Shown: positions 34,630 to 46,198, counted from the stretch's first letter. The stretch is DNA of 64,000 nt from Zygnema cylindricum (GCA_037447655.1 JBBHKE010000257.1:28667-92666); one strand, 5' to 3'. Translations and numbers: made by a program. Notes: generated by a model not told the origin, from the sequence alone.

Positions 34630-34834
34630 GTACGCCGCGAATCGTTATTAGCGTTGAGAAATTATTAGAGTAAATAAAAAATTAGCGTCATTCATTCTAA
34701 TTTAGTGTCAGGAGACGTGGCAGATTATGGTCCACGTCCTTAAATAGTGTAGTTTATTCTATTTAAGATATCAATGTCAAAATTTGGGGGCGCCCATATA
34801 GAGTTCATAACGCTAATAACGATTCGCGGTGTAC
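34630..34834. mobile_element. MITE, CACCG-type, form A
   Basis: GTACGCCGCGAATCGTTATT at the left is the inverse of AATAACGATTCGCGGTGTAC at the right. The body includes GAGACGTGGCAGATTATGG and TTAAATAGTGTAG. The TA inside GTAC on both sides is consistent with a TA target duplication (Tc1/mariner-like). 205 bp. Confidence 0.75.
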
Positions 34835-35213
34835 TTCCCACCGGTTGGCGAGGTCTCACGCGCGTTGTCAGAAATGGTGTTCGCGGTCGTCGTACGGACG
34901 CGGAATTATTCACGGGTTTGGGGATGTCGACATAGCAATTTCCGTTTTTTTCTGAAAAAAAGCCGCCGAATATGAAAAGCGCTCAGGACGGCACATTACC
35001 GTACCGTACGGCAGAATTTTTGTACCAGACGCTGAACTTCCGGTGCCGCTGATTTATGCGATCCACTTTCCTGAAATTGTACGCAAAATACAGCAGTCTG
35101 TGGGTTTTATGTATGATTGACACGTGTTCTAATGAAATGCTAAGCATCGAGGTGAACCTTTGCGCTGTTCTGCGCATATACTCAAGACTCCTGTCCAATC
35201 ACAGTAGAGTACA

Positions 35214-35756
35214 GTACACCGCGCATCGTTATTAGTGTCAAAGTTTAAATAGTGTGGAAGTAAATATACCGTCATTGACGCTAATTAAGATTTAAAAAAA
35301 AAAAAAAAAAGGTGTATTCTAATTTCGGCGTTTTATGCTAATTTGGGAACAGCAAAAATGGAATATTCGCTGTACGATTAAATACATTAATATATGTATC
35401 CGTACAAAATATTAAAATTCGTACGCCGTCTTGAAATTTAAATATCCGTACATGTAAGACTAATTTACGTGTTAGAACAATCCCGTTGTTTTAGCGCACG
35501 ATCTTATGCGTGCGCGTCTGATTTAACTCATTTTTTGTAAAATTTTCACTTGAAAAGGTACATTTATGTACGGTCTGACATCGACCGTACATCACACTAT
35601 TTAGATGTTATTGTAATTCGTCCTTTACGCTATTTTGTACGGTTCCTTAATTAACGCAAGGAAAAATTAAAATCATGTATCCTATTTGAGGAAAAAAATC
35701 AAAATTTTAAGAACCCAAATTAGTGTCGTTGACACTAATAACGATGCGCGGTGTGC
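35214..35756. mobile_element. MITE, CACCG-type, long form C
   Basis: TIRs CACCGCGCATCGTTATTAGT and ACTAATAACGATGCGCGGTG, flanked by TA within GTAC. The 540-bp body includes ATTCGTACGCCGTC and TTTTGTACGG blocks that recur at 14250-14520 and 44900-45130. No open frame of note. Confidence 0.75.
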
Positions 35757-35796
35757 TGTACTGTACTCTACACCTACACCTTACATCGCTATTACC

Positions 35797-35955
35797 GTAA
35801 TGTTGGGTATCGAGGGCCCCTTGCCGTTATCGATATGTACCGAAATTTGGGTACTCGATAATCGATATATCGCTTCGATATATCGAAGACTTTAATGTAT
35901 CGCGATATATGTATCGGTTGATATCGCGATATATTTCAATCGCGATATATCGAAG
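35797..35955. mobile_element. hAT-like terminal fragment
   Basis: Starts AATGTTGGGTATCGAGG and contains CTCGATAATCGATATATCG and ATATCGCGATATAT words, matching in reverse the right terminus of the element at 46199-47006. Only one end is present. Confidence 0.6.
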
Positions 35956-35984
35956 TGACGCTAGGTCAAAATTAACGCTAATAG

Positions 35985-36190
35985 CCTGTTAGCGTTATTA
36001 CTTTTTTCGCCCCTGAAAACATATTTTATCCGTACACATTTGTCCAATTTTTAATTTAAGATCGCCAATCGTAAGCTGAGAACCTTGCCTTTCAATATCA
36101 ACCGTCAGATCCAAAATCTGACATATGTGCACGGCGAGAAGATGTTTTAAGAGACGAAAAAAACATCAACACTAATAGCAATTCACGGTG
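35985..36190. mobile_element. MITE, CACCG-type, form B
   Basis: GTTAGCGTTATTACTTTTTTC at the left and CACTAATAGCAATTCACGGTG at the right enclose TTTTATCCGTACACATTTGTCC and the rough inverse ACATATGTGCACGGCGAGAAG, the layout of form B. The left end is degenerate. Confidence 0.5.
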
Positions 36191-36599
36191 AACTGTACTA
36201 TACTTTATTGAGGAATTATTTGGGAAAGGGATTGGTCATCACAAAAGTGAGAGTACGTACAAATTACGTACCTTAGAGATCTGCAAAAACTGACCAAAAA
36301 AAAAATGAATATATATTTTTTTTTTCTGGGCGATGGGCGGTATGTACTGTAGCTTGTCTTCTGTGATTTGTCGAAACCCCGCCGTCGTTTCTCCCGGTAA
36401 TGTACGGCCACGAAAGTCCAAAATTTGAGAACGTCAAACTGTAGGTCAATGAAGTGTTCGGTGTAGGCTTGGCGAGATATGTTCGGTCTGGTTAAAATAT
36501 AGTACGGATTATCCGTACTAATATCGATACATAATCGGCAACTATCGGCAAACTCAGAAAAATTGACGATTGTTGATTGGTTCAATCCTCATGATCCGC

Positions 36600-38224
36600 A
36601 TGCTTCCGATTGGCTGCCATAAACAGTTTGACAGTTTCTTGGCTACCGGATTTTCCAATAAGCAAGTGACGTCATGGATACAGTTTGCACGAAATCGCTA
36701 ATGGAAGCGTTCCGTACGTCTTCGGTCAAAGATTGTGTACGCGGTTTTGACTTGGAGGTACATTGAAGGCAGCCGACAAACATCAATTATGAAATCGATA
36801 CTGTGTGATTGTGAGCACAGTACGGATTGCTGATTTGTATTCTTCCTTGGCCGTACAGCGTTCGGAAAACATTCGGAAATGCTTCGAAGGAAAATCGACA
36901 CGACTGAACCAATCAACGAACGGCTGGACATGCCTTTTTTAACGCTTTGTGATGGACAGTAGAAATGATTCGATGCGCATGCCACGTGTATTTATAGTAC
37001 GGACAAAAAAAGTACAGTAGGAGAAAAGTACACTGTGTATCGCTATTCGTGTTAATAAATTCTTCGCCAAACAGCTTTTATCCGTACACACCTGTCCGAT
37101 TTTCACATGAGTATCTTGAATTTCAATCGTAACCGTCAGATCCATAATCCGACAAGCGTGTACAGTCCTACGTTGTCACTCACCGACATTTTAAGGTACA
37201 CCGCGTAAGAAACCTTAGACTGTACCTACGCGTATGAGACAGCTAGAAATATCCACGATAATTGACCCAATCTAAAGAAATGATGTCGGTGCACAAAAAT
37301 CAAAAAAGTAAAAGGGAATCTAGCCGCGATTAATGCTGATTGGGCCGAGAAAACATATGAAATTATCTGAGGCAGGTTGCATTTGTTGAAAATTCCATTA
37401 AGTTTCGCACGCGTGAAAAAAAGTTCTTGCCGTACAGCCAATTTGACGGTTAGTAAGCCGTCCTCTTACTTGCCGGTTTTGGTTGAAAACACTGGCACCC
37501 GCCAGAGTCCATTACCGGTTTCCCTCATTTTTGCGGTCCAATGAGAACGCAGATCACGTGGCATCTTCCTACGAGCGAGGTTTCGTACTGCATTTAATAA
37601 TTGATTCTTCGACAGTTTAGTTGGTTAATCATTAGGGTTCACTTTCTGGTTTAAGGTTTCCATTTCGCTTCAGTTTTGGTATGGGTGCAGAAATGTACAT
37701 TCCTGTAGTTTCGGGTCAGAGTTAGGTTTAGTTTCGTTGGCCCTTGGAAGCTAAGAGCCGACAGTATGGCAGGCTACGTTTTGACGACTTGTACTGTACA
37801 GTACAGTACAGTACTGTACCGTACTGTAATGTAGTACTGTACTGTGTATTTAAGGAGTCGTCCAATTGCTGTACTCTCTCGTTTGCCATGATGATTGTTG
37901 CAATACATCAAGAGATATTATTAGCGGCCTGTCGTCTGGTAGTCGGTCAACGGGATAACAAGATTAGATCGCGAGGAAACGACATCCTAAGATAAGGCTA
38001 TACAGAGACCGTACGCCTTGATGTAAAGATATTATAGGACCGCTCAAGAAGCATTGACGGCCACAAATATGAGACAGGGAAAATTATTCGGAGATGCGCA
38101 TAAACCGGCGGTGACTAGAGGAGGCATCTTCTGTCCTCGTTTCAACTTTGAAGGAGAAACACGCCTTTTGCGAGATCAGTTGCGTGACCTATTTTTACCA
38201 GATACAAACTGAAACAATGATAAT
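36600..38224. other. No gene recognised in copy A core
   Basis: Contains a form-B-like block (about 37028-37200) and an alternating GTACAGTAC palindromic run at about 37793-37842. Open frames here (for example 37744-37995, identical in copy B) have no recognisable motif and start beside the GTAC run. Confidence 0.5.
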
Positions 38225-38377
38225 GTACTGTACACCGCGAATCGTAATTAGAGTAAATTACTCTAATTCGGTCGCTCGAAATTTCGGGTCAATCACATCA
38301 AATAGAGTAATCGATTCTAATTTTTTCATTATTCTAATTTAGGTGAGGTTTAATTGGATAACTTAATGTACAGATTA

Positions 38378-39144
38378 GGGTGCGTCTCCATGTACTTAAA
38401 AACTTAGCGAACTTTAGCGCAGATCCGGCGGACCCGGATTTCAAGTGTCCCTATGTGTAGCAACGAAATTGTTACTTAAGGGTGTGACGATTGTATACGC
38501 TGACAAACCCGTGACGGCTGTCAACGTCTACAATCTGTGATGACGCAGTTATTTTTTCGTAACTGTTTGTGACGTCGCATGACTTTCCGTGACATTGTAG
38601 ACATACCGCCTTCGAGCCTGTGCGGTTTCACGGTTGAAGGAGATGCTCTTTGCCGTTGCGTCTCCTGTCTGGTCGGCGTGAAATGGCATCGAAATCTTGA
38701 GACCCCTGCAAAAAAAAAAAACTGTAACCGACGCAAACGGACAAAATAAAACAAATCATGTACTTCTCATCGTCGTATTGAACGCAAACGGGCAAAACAA
38801 AACGACTAGTGTACTTTAAATCGTCGGTTGAATTCGTTTGAAAATTTTGAAAAACTATACACGTGCGAATACGTGTTCCTATTTGTTTAGCGAAAATACT
38901 TTGTTTTATAACACATCGCCCATATGTTTTAAAGAAAAGTTTGAAGATGATGTTTTTAGGCGTGGCCGTGGGTCGAAGAACAAAAGACGACAACATGTCG
39001 TACATCCTAAATTCGATGATGACGCAAAATGTACTTCTCTTTTTTTCTATTTTTTTGTACGATTGAAACTTACGCGGTACAACGCTAAGTTTTAGAGGAA
39101 AACGATGGAAAAAAACCCTTACTTTGGCACATGGAGACGCACCC
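38378..39144. mobile_element. PIF/Harbinger-like non-autonomous element with TTA target duplication
   Basis: TIRs GGGTGCGTCTCCATGT (38378) and ACATGGAGACGCACCC (ending 39144) are perfect inverses. They are flanked by TTA at 38375-38377 and 39145-39147, the 3-bp target duplication typical of PIF/Harbinger. 767 bp; no DDE transposase visible. It lies just beyond the right edge of duplication copy A and is absent from copy B. Confidence 0.8.
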
Positions 39145-39232
39145 TTAGGCCACGCCGTGAGTAATAACAAATATTAGATGACGGCGTCGACACGCGAAAG
39201 AGTGACGTCGACGCGGAAAACGACACGAAGAA

Positions 39233-39900
39233 GGTATCCCTATGTAAGCAATACTTTGAATAAGTACTTTGGATTTTAGGGAAGATTCTCCGTACTACTT
39301 TGAAGAGCGTTCCAATGGGCGAAAATGAAATTGGAACTTTGAAATGTGACGGTTGTGGATGTAGCTAAAACTTGTGACAATTGACGACGACGACGAAACT
39401 TCCACGACAATTGGTTACGCCAACAAAAATAGTGACAATTGTAGACGTCTGGATTTTTCTGACATTGTACATGTCTAGGGTTTTGTGACATTGTGACGTC
39501 ATGCACACTTGTGACAACGTCGACGTCAATGATTCAACAACTTTAAGCTACGGCTTTCCGATTTCCATTTTTCGACATTTCTCAATCGACTTGGGATCAG
39601 AATATACCTAAAGGTATTCAAAAGAATGTTTTTTTAAATATCTTTCATTTCATACCAGTATTGTCATGTCTCATTCAAAAAAGTTTGAGATAAAAGCGAT
39701 ATTGTGAGAGGGAGGAGGGGAGAGGCGACGACGGCGTAAAATTTTGCAAAGGACCCATGAATGAAAGTGGAGGTCCAAGATCCCTGCAAAATTTCTTCCG
39801 TACATGCGGGTGACGGAATAAGCGCAAAGCTTCTTCTTGCGCCCGTTCTTTGTAAGCGAACAAACACAAGGTGACGACGGCCGGAGAAGGAGAAAAATAG
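39233..39900. mobile_element. Fragment related to the 9784-10753 element
   Basis: Begins GGTATCCCTATGTAAGCAAT and shares GATTCTCCGTACTACTTTG, the GTTGTAGAC-type words and AAAGGACCCATGAATGAAAG with 9784-10420 in the same order. One end only. Confidence 0.6.
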
Positions 39901-40026
39901 CAATTACATTCCATGTGTTGAAATTTATAGATTTCTAGAGAATTTTCTAGGTTTAAATATGTTTTTATAAAAGAAAAGAAAAAGGACGGGCAACCTGCCT
40001 CCACCTCCGCTCTGTAGCTCCCATAC

Positions 40027-40288
40027 TTGTTGTAGTCACTGAAGGTAAGAGAAAGAGAGGTTGATCCATGGCTGCCTTAGTTCAACAGACAGCTATTTTT
40101 AGTAGGTTACTAAAAATATACTTGACGGACCAGAGATTTGATCCCGGTACCTGCGGTCTTGTTGTAGTCACTGAAGGTAAGAGAGAGAGGTTGATCCATG
40201 GCTGCCTTAGTTCAACAGACAGCTATTTTTAGTAGGTTACTAAAAATATACTTGACAGACCAGAGATTTGATCCCGGTACCTGCGGTT
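40027..40288 (+). repeat. 131-bp tandem duplication
   Basis: Two nearly identical units begin CTTGTTGTAGTCACTGAAGG (40027 and 40158) and end TGATCCCGGTACCTGCGG. They differ at a few sites (GAGAAAGAG versus GAGAGAG; GACGGACC versus GACAGACC). Confidence 0.9.
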
Positions 40289-40654
40289 CGTCAAGTTGAC
40301 CGGTAGCGGTAAGCTTTATCCTAATAGACTAGGACCAATGCTAAGTACTATGGTATGTGATAGATATATATTTAGTTTGCGTGAATAAAATTCATTTAAC
40401 TAGAACTGTATACGGCGTACATAGATTCAGTTTTATAAGGTACGTCGTACGACGCTAATTCGAAACGGATACCACGCATTTTATTTCGACATCGGAACAA
40501 ATGTCGCGCAAGTATTTATTACGGCTAAGATTGCGTTTCGCATAAAATCCAACGGCGCACATCATCGCCGAAATCCCGAAGTGGTCACTTTGGCGTTTTG
40601 TGACGTGGCATGACCTGGAGCCACGTGGAGAGATGACATTCGGTCATAGGAATT

Positions 40655-40664
40655 NNNNNNNNNN
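40655..40664. other. Assembly gap (10 N)
   Basis: Ten N. The true size is unknown. Order and orientation across it rest on the assembly, which matters for the distance between duplication copies A and B. Confidence 1.
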
Positions 40665-41222
40665 CCTCAGACTACAGGGCACTGGAGGCATGATTTTTTT
40701 ACTTCATGCCTGAGAGAGCTTTACCAGCCAAGCCAAGCGGGCAGTTTGCCGACGCGAGACGGTGCACCGACTGGTGTTGGTCCGAATGTTTTAATTGGTC
40801 CGAATAGGTCCGAATACAATATGGGTCTTAAGGTCATATTGTATGTTTTGCATACAATAGGCATATTGTATGGGCCTACTTTCACCTACTTTTGAACTAT
40901 GGTGTACACCCTAACCCGGTGAAAATATCCGTCCGTACTGACAGCTTGACAACGTGCGTGGAGACATCGCCTAAGGATAAAAAGGAAGTACAGATTTTTC
41001 TACGTGGTCAGCCACGTGGCAGAGCGCAGCCGTTTGACGGGCGAACCGAACCGACCATTTCGAGAGAGTCCGTACTTCATTTTTTTAGTACGGAGGTCAC
41101 GGGACATCAGACTCCACGGAACCAGCAAATGAAAAGTACGGTGCTTAAAAGAAATAGTGCGAACTTCTCTGGGAATAATCGGTTCTGAACTTTATTGAGG
41201 AAGTATATGGGAAAGGGATTGG

Positions 41223-42085
41223 TAGTGTCGTGTATCGGTAAAAAACTTATCGCGATAACACCGATACCGATAGTTATCGGTTATCGAACGGTCAGCGGTC
41301 CCGATATATTTGTACTTTCTGTAATTTCTGTCCGGAGTGCTTTCTGTCTGGTAATCTGAACGGTAAATTTACGAGAAATGTGCGGTTGTTTACGGGAAAT
41401 GTACGGAATTTGACGAAAAAATACGTTGCACTTTGTAGTACTTTTTGGGCGGTTAACTGAACATAAATTTTACGGGAACGTACGGAATTGTACCGATAAA
41501 CTTATTATCATGGAACGGTAAAAAGACGGCGGACACAAAGTACAACGGATGCAAAATAACATCATGCGCGCCGCCGGAATCGAGCGGACGACATTCAATG
41601 AGAAAATACGAGCAGACGGTCAGTGTGAGCGCCGGCATCTCGGAATGGCTTTTTTGGCGGCTTTTGCCAAAAAAGCCGGCGGATTGGATCCCATAAAATA
41701 AAGGGACAAAGCCACGGCGTCGGATCTGAAAGGTACATCGTTTTAATTAGAGCCGTACTAAATTCGTACACATCTTATGCCGGCTACTGTACTTTCGGCT
41801 TGTACAAATGATATGATTGGTAGGTACCTCAGGGGTTGTGAGTAGGGCGCGTTGGGGGAATAAGACGTACAGTTGAGTGTACGCCGTACATTTATCTGTA
41901 CGGCTCGTATAGTTATCGCCGATAGTTATCGTTATCGGCATTATCGCCGATAAATAGTCGATATTATCGGCTACTTATCGGCGATAGTACCGATAGCGAT
42001 ATATCGTACCAATATATCGATTATCGGGTCCCCGAAAAAAGGCCCATATCGGTTATCGGCAAATCCTTACCGATACACAACACTA
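41223..42085. mobile_element. hAT-like non-autonomous element with 8-bp target duplication
   Basis: TIRs TAGTGTCGTGTATCGGTAA (left) and TTACCGATACACAACACTA (right). The 8-bp sequence GGGATTGG flanks both sides (41215-41222 and 42086-42093) and occurs once, without the insert, at 36228-36235 in duplication copy A. Known: hAT elements make 8-bp duplications and have short TIRs of this kind. 863 bp; subterminal regions are dense in TATCGG/CCGATA words. No transposase recognised. Confidence 0.85.
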
Positions 42086-42446
42086 GGGATTGGTCATTAC
42101 AAAAGTGAGAGTATGTACAAATTACGTACTTTGGAGATCTGCGAAAACTGACAAAAAGAAAGCTTGTTAATTTTGTTTCCGGGCAATGGGCAGTATGTAT
42201 CGTACTGTAGCTTGTCTTCTGTGATGTTGAATAACCCCGCCGTCGTTTCTCCCGGTAATGTACGGCCACAAAAGTCCAAAATTTCAGAACGTCAAACCCT
42301 AGTTCAATGAAGTGTTCGGTGTAGGCTTGGCGAGATATGGTCTGTCTGGTTAAAATAACGTACGAATTATCCGTACTAATATCGATACATTATCGGCAGA
42401 TTTCGGCAAACTCAGAAAAATCGAGCTTTCAAAATGCTACAGTGCA

Positions 42447-42665
42447 GTACACCTTGAATCGTTATTAGAGTAGAAGTTTTTTAGCGTATAGAAATAATTA
42501 CCGTTATTAACGCTAATTGGGAATTTGGAAATTTTCAAAGAAATCGTCTACTCTAACTAGAAATTAGGGTTTTTTTTAAGTAGTATGGATAATTCTATTT
42601 GATAATTTGAAAAAAAAAAGGTACCTGAATTAGCGTTCAATACGCTAATAACGATTCACGGTGTA
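42447..42665. mobile_element. MITE, CACCG-type
   Basis: Left GTACACCTTGAATCGTTATT and right AATAACGATTCACGGTGTAC are inverses. About 219 bp, inserted in duplication copy B only. Confidence 0.75.
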
Positions 42666-42870
42666 CTACACAGTCGATCGTATTTAGCGTGTTGAACACT
42701 AATTCAGCGCCCCTAAATTTTGACCCTTGGACCTTAAATAGAATAAATGACGCTATTTAAGGACGTGGACCATAATTTGCCACGTCTCCTGGCACTGAAT
42801 TAGAATTAATGACGCTAATTTTTTCTTTACTCTAATAATTTCTACACGCTAAATACGATCGACGGTGTAC
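42666..42870. mobile_element. MITE, CACCG-type, form A in reverse, directly adjacent
   Basis: Ends AGTCGATCGTATTTAGCGTG and CACGCTAAATACGATCGACG are inverses. The interior (TTAAGGACGTGGACCATAAT, TTTGCCACGTCTCCTGG) is the reverse complement of the form A body at 34630-34834. It starts where the previous MITE ends. Confidence 0.7.
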
Positions 42871-44739
42871 TGTACAGTACTGTACAGTACAGTACTTTAC
42901 TATACTATATTACATTTCAGTATACTTTACTGAAATATACTGTTACCTACCGATATTTCAACTTATCGATCTAAATTTCGCTCGATACGCTGTACTAAAA
43001 AAAGCTGTACGCTATTTTTCTCCTTTATACAAAACAATTTGCGATATAGGTGCCATGATTTTGACGATTGTTGATTGGTCAATACTCATGATCCACATGC
43101 TTCCGATTGGCTGCCTTAAATTGGCTACTGGATTTTCCTATAAGCACCTAACCAGCATAAGTGACGTCACGGTCACAATTTGCACGAAATCGCTAATGGA
43201 AGCGTTCCGTACGTCTTCGGTCAAAGATTGTGTACGCGGTTTTGACTTGGAAGTACTTTGACCGACAGCCGACAAACATCAAATATGGAATCGATACTGT
43301 GCGATTGTGTGCACAGTACGGATTGCTGATTGTATTCTTCCTTGGCCGTACAGCGTTCGGAAAACATTCGGAAATGCTTCGAAGGAAACTCGACGCGACT
43401 GAACCAATCAACGAACGGCTGGACATGCCTTTTTTAACGCTTTGTGATGGACAGTAGAAATGATTCGATGCGCATGCCACGTGTATTTCTAGCACGGACA
43501 TTAAAAAGTACAGTAGGAGAAAAGTACACTGTGTATCGCTATTCGTGTTAATAAATTCTTCGCCAAACAGCTTTTATCCGTACACACCTGTCCGATTTTC
43601 ACATGAGTATCTTGAATTTCAATCGTAACCGTCAGATCCATAATCCGACAAGCGTGTACAGCCCTACGTTGTCTCTCACCGACATTTTAAGGTACACCGC
43701 GTAAGAAACCTTAGACTGTACCTACGCGTATGAGACATCTAGAAATATCCACACGATAATTGACCCAATCTAAAGAAATGATGTCGGTGCACAAAAAATC
43801 AGAAAAGTAAAAGGGAATCTAGCCGCGATTAATGATTTAATGTTGATTGGGCCGAGAAAACATAAAGAAATTATCTGAGGCCGGTTGCATTTGTTCAAAA
43901 TTCCAATAAGTTTCGCACGCGTGAAAAAAAAGCTCTTGCCGGACAGCCAATTTGACGATTAGAAAGCCGTCCTCTTACTTGCCGGTTTTGGTTGAAAACA
44001 CTGGCACCCCGCCTGAGTCCATTACCGGTTTCCTTCATTTTTGCGGTCCAATGAGAACGCAGATCACGTGGCATCTTCCTACGAGCGAGGTTTCGTACTG
44101 CATTTAATAATTGATTCTTCGACAGTTTAGTTGGTTAATCATTAGGGTTCACTTTCTGGTTTAAGGTTTCCATTTCGCTGCAGTTTTAGTATGGGTGCAG
44201 AAATGTACATTCCTGTAGTTTCGGGTCAGAGTTAGGTTTAGTTTCGTTGGCCCTTGGAAGCTAAGAGCCGACAGTATGGCAGGCTACGTTTTGACGACTT
44301 GTACTGTACAGTACAGTACAGTACTGTACCGTACTGTAATGTAGTACTGTACTGTGTATTTAAGGAGTCGTCCAATTGCTGTACTCTCTCGTTTGCCATG
44401 ATGATTGTTGCAATACATCAAGAGATATTATTAGCGGCCTGTCGTCTGGTAGTCGGTCAACGGGATAACAAGATTAGATCGCGAGGAAACGACATCCTAA
44501 GATAAGGCTATACAGAGACCGTACGCCTTGATGTAAAGATATTATAGGACCGCTCAAGAAGCATTGACGGCCACAAATATGAGACAGGGAAAATTATTCG
44601 GAGATGCGCATAAACCGGCGGTGACTAGAGGAGGCATCTTCTGTCCTCGTTTCAACTTTGAAGGAGAAACACGCCTTTTGCGAGATCAGTTGCGTGACCT
44701 ATTTTTACCAGATACAAACTGAAACAATGATAATGTACT

Positions 44740-45361
44740 GTACACCGCGAATCGTAATTAGAGTAAATTACTCTAATTCGGTCGCTCGAAATTTCGGGTC
44801 AATCACATCAAATAGAGTAATCGATTCTAATTTTTTCATTATTCTAATTTAGGTGAGGTTTAATTAGCGTAAAAAATTATAATATAGGTCATTTTTAAAT
44901 AGTGTGGAGTACGGACGACGTCTGACCGTGCAAAATTGTACTTTTATAAATAAAAAGGTACAAATAATGATTTAATAGAATCGCGCTCGCACGTGAAATC
45001 GCACTAGACAAAAAATTGAATCACATCGAAAAAAATCCGTTCGCATAGCTCTCGTCCGTCGACAGCATCGTCGTCAGTGTGAACTTTAACTGACATTGAA
45101 TGCGACAAATAGTACCAGCGTCATAATGACGTCAATACTATACGGACTGACACATTTTGTAAATCTACGTAATTTAGTGTTCATAATTATCACGCAAAAA
45201 ATTATCGCCGACATAACCTAATATAGAATGCTTAAATAAATTAGAGTAAACTTCATAGTTGAAAAAGCTCTATCACATAAATTAGCGTTCATTACTCTAA
45301 TTGTTTTTTTTGGTTTTTGTACTCTAATTTTTTCATTACTCTAATTACGATTCGCGGTGTA
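44740..45361. mobile_element. MITE, CACCG-type, long form C
   Basis: TIRs CACCGCGAATCGTAATTAGA and CTAATTACGATTCGCGGTG, both with TA outside. 620 bp with interior blocks of form C in reverse. In duplication copy A only the first about 135 bp are present (38224-38362), so the edge of the duplication lies inside this MITE. Confidence 0.75.
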
Positions 45362-45534
45362 GAGTTCAATACGCTGAGGGTGAACTTCCATTAGAGGAAA
45401 AGTGGGGTTGATAACTGGAGAGTTCAATACGCTGAGGGTGAACTTCCATTAGAGGAAAAGTGGGGTTGATAACTGGAGAGTTCAATACGCTGAGGGTGAA
45501 CTTCCATTAGAGGAAAAGTGGGGTTGATAACTGG
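45361..45534 (+). repeat. Three exact 58-bp tandem repeats
   Basis: The unit AGAGTTCAATACGCTGAGGG...TTGATAACTGG occurs three times without a difference (45361, 45419, 45477). It includes TTCCATTAGAGGAAAAGTGG, similar to 62405-62440 inside the TIR element near the right edge. Confidence 0.95.
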
Positions 45535-45910
45535 ACGCCGTACGATTTCGTACAGATTCGTACCATTTTTTTTTTGTCAGATGAAAGATGACGAAACATG
45601 TCTACTGGATGGCTCCAATATTATAGGCGTAATTATTGACCGTTAGATTTTTCACTTTTTTAGATTCGCGAAGCAATCACGCACATCGTCCACTTTGAAG
45701 AGACTCTCCTCCTCGAGGAAAGTTTCTTCGCACTGGTCGCGTACCATTCGTACACGTGAAAATTAAAAAAACAATCCACCACGAACAGGCGATGAGAATC
45801 GAACACGTCGTACACGCCATGTGCCTTCCGCCACGGTGTATGAAGGTCGACCGAAATATCTTCGCACGCTCCTTCCGATCTTAAAAGTTTGCGGCGCCAT
45901 TTTGACATTC
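45535..45910 (-). repeat. Inverted copy of about 62060-62400
   Basis: The sequence here (GATGACGAAACATGTCTACTGG, TAATTATTGACCGTTAGAT, GAGACTCTCCTCCTCGAGG) matches 62080-62350 in reverse orientation with moderate divergence. It is probably part of the same TIR transposon family. Open frames in both copies are not conserved, so no protein is proposed. Confidence 0.55.
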
Positions 45911-46074
45911 CGTTTCGAAATTTTGATTTTCAATTTCAAAATTAAAATCTGGTCGCAAAATTTTCGTACGAGTCATTAACTACCTTCTTCCGTACAGATT
46001 TTCAGCTTGAAGAATATTTCTAGATTTTAAGAATCCGAAAACTAACCTACGTGGCACCAATCATAATTGAGAAT

Positions 46075-46198
46075 CAATGTATACTGGCACGACATAATGG
46101 AAGTCTTTAAATAGTGAAATTTATTATATTTAAGGTATCAATGTCAAAATTTCGGGGTGCCGATATAGCGAACATAAGGCTTATAACGATTCACGGTA
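46075..46198. mobile_element. Form A MITE, right part, abutting the hAT element
   Basis: CTTTAAATAGTGAAATTTAT, ATCAATGTCAAAATTTCGGG and ATAACGATTCACGGT match the right half of 34630-34834. A left-half fragment lies on the other side of the hAT element (47007-47110, TTAGCGTCATTCATTCTAAT). Confidence 0.6.

Larger units (their letters stand above)
34245..38362. repeat. Direct duplication, copy A (pairs with about 40900-44872)
   Basis: Segments 34245-34540, 36200-36600 and 36565-38362 match, in order, 40905-41190, 41190-41222 plus 42086-42420, and 43055-44872. From about 37560 to 38345 the copies are almost identical at a constant offset of 6510. Copy A holds extra MITEs at 34541-36195; copy B holds a hAT element and two MITEs instead. 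Right edges diverge after GAGGTTTAATT. No host gene recognised in either copy. Confidence 0.8.
40900..44872. repeat. Direct duplication, copy B
   Basis: Counterpart of 34245-38362. It has been interrupted by a hAT element (41223-42085) and two adjacent MITEs (42447-42870). It carries the same GTAC palindromic run (about 44303-44352). No host gene recognised. Confidence 0.8.

Noticed and set aside
37744-37995. 83-codon open frame conserved exactly at 44254-44505
   Set aside because: Identity only reflects the recent duplication; it begins beside a GTAC run and has no known motif or coding signature.
45361-45534. CRISPR-like array
   Set aside because: The three repeats are directly adjacent with no spacers, in a eukaryotic genome.
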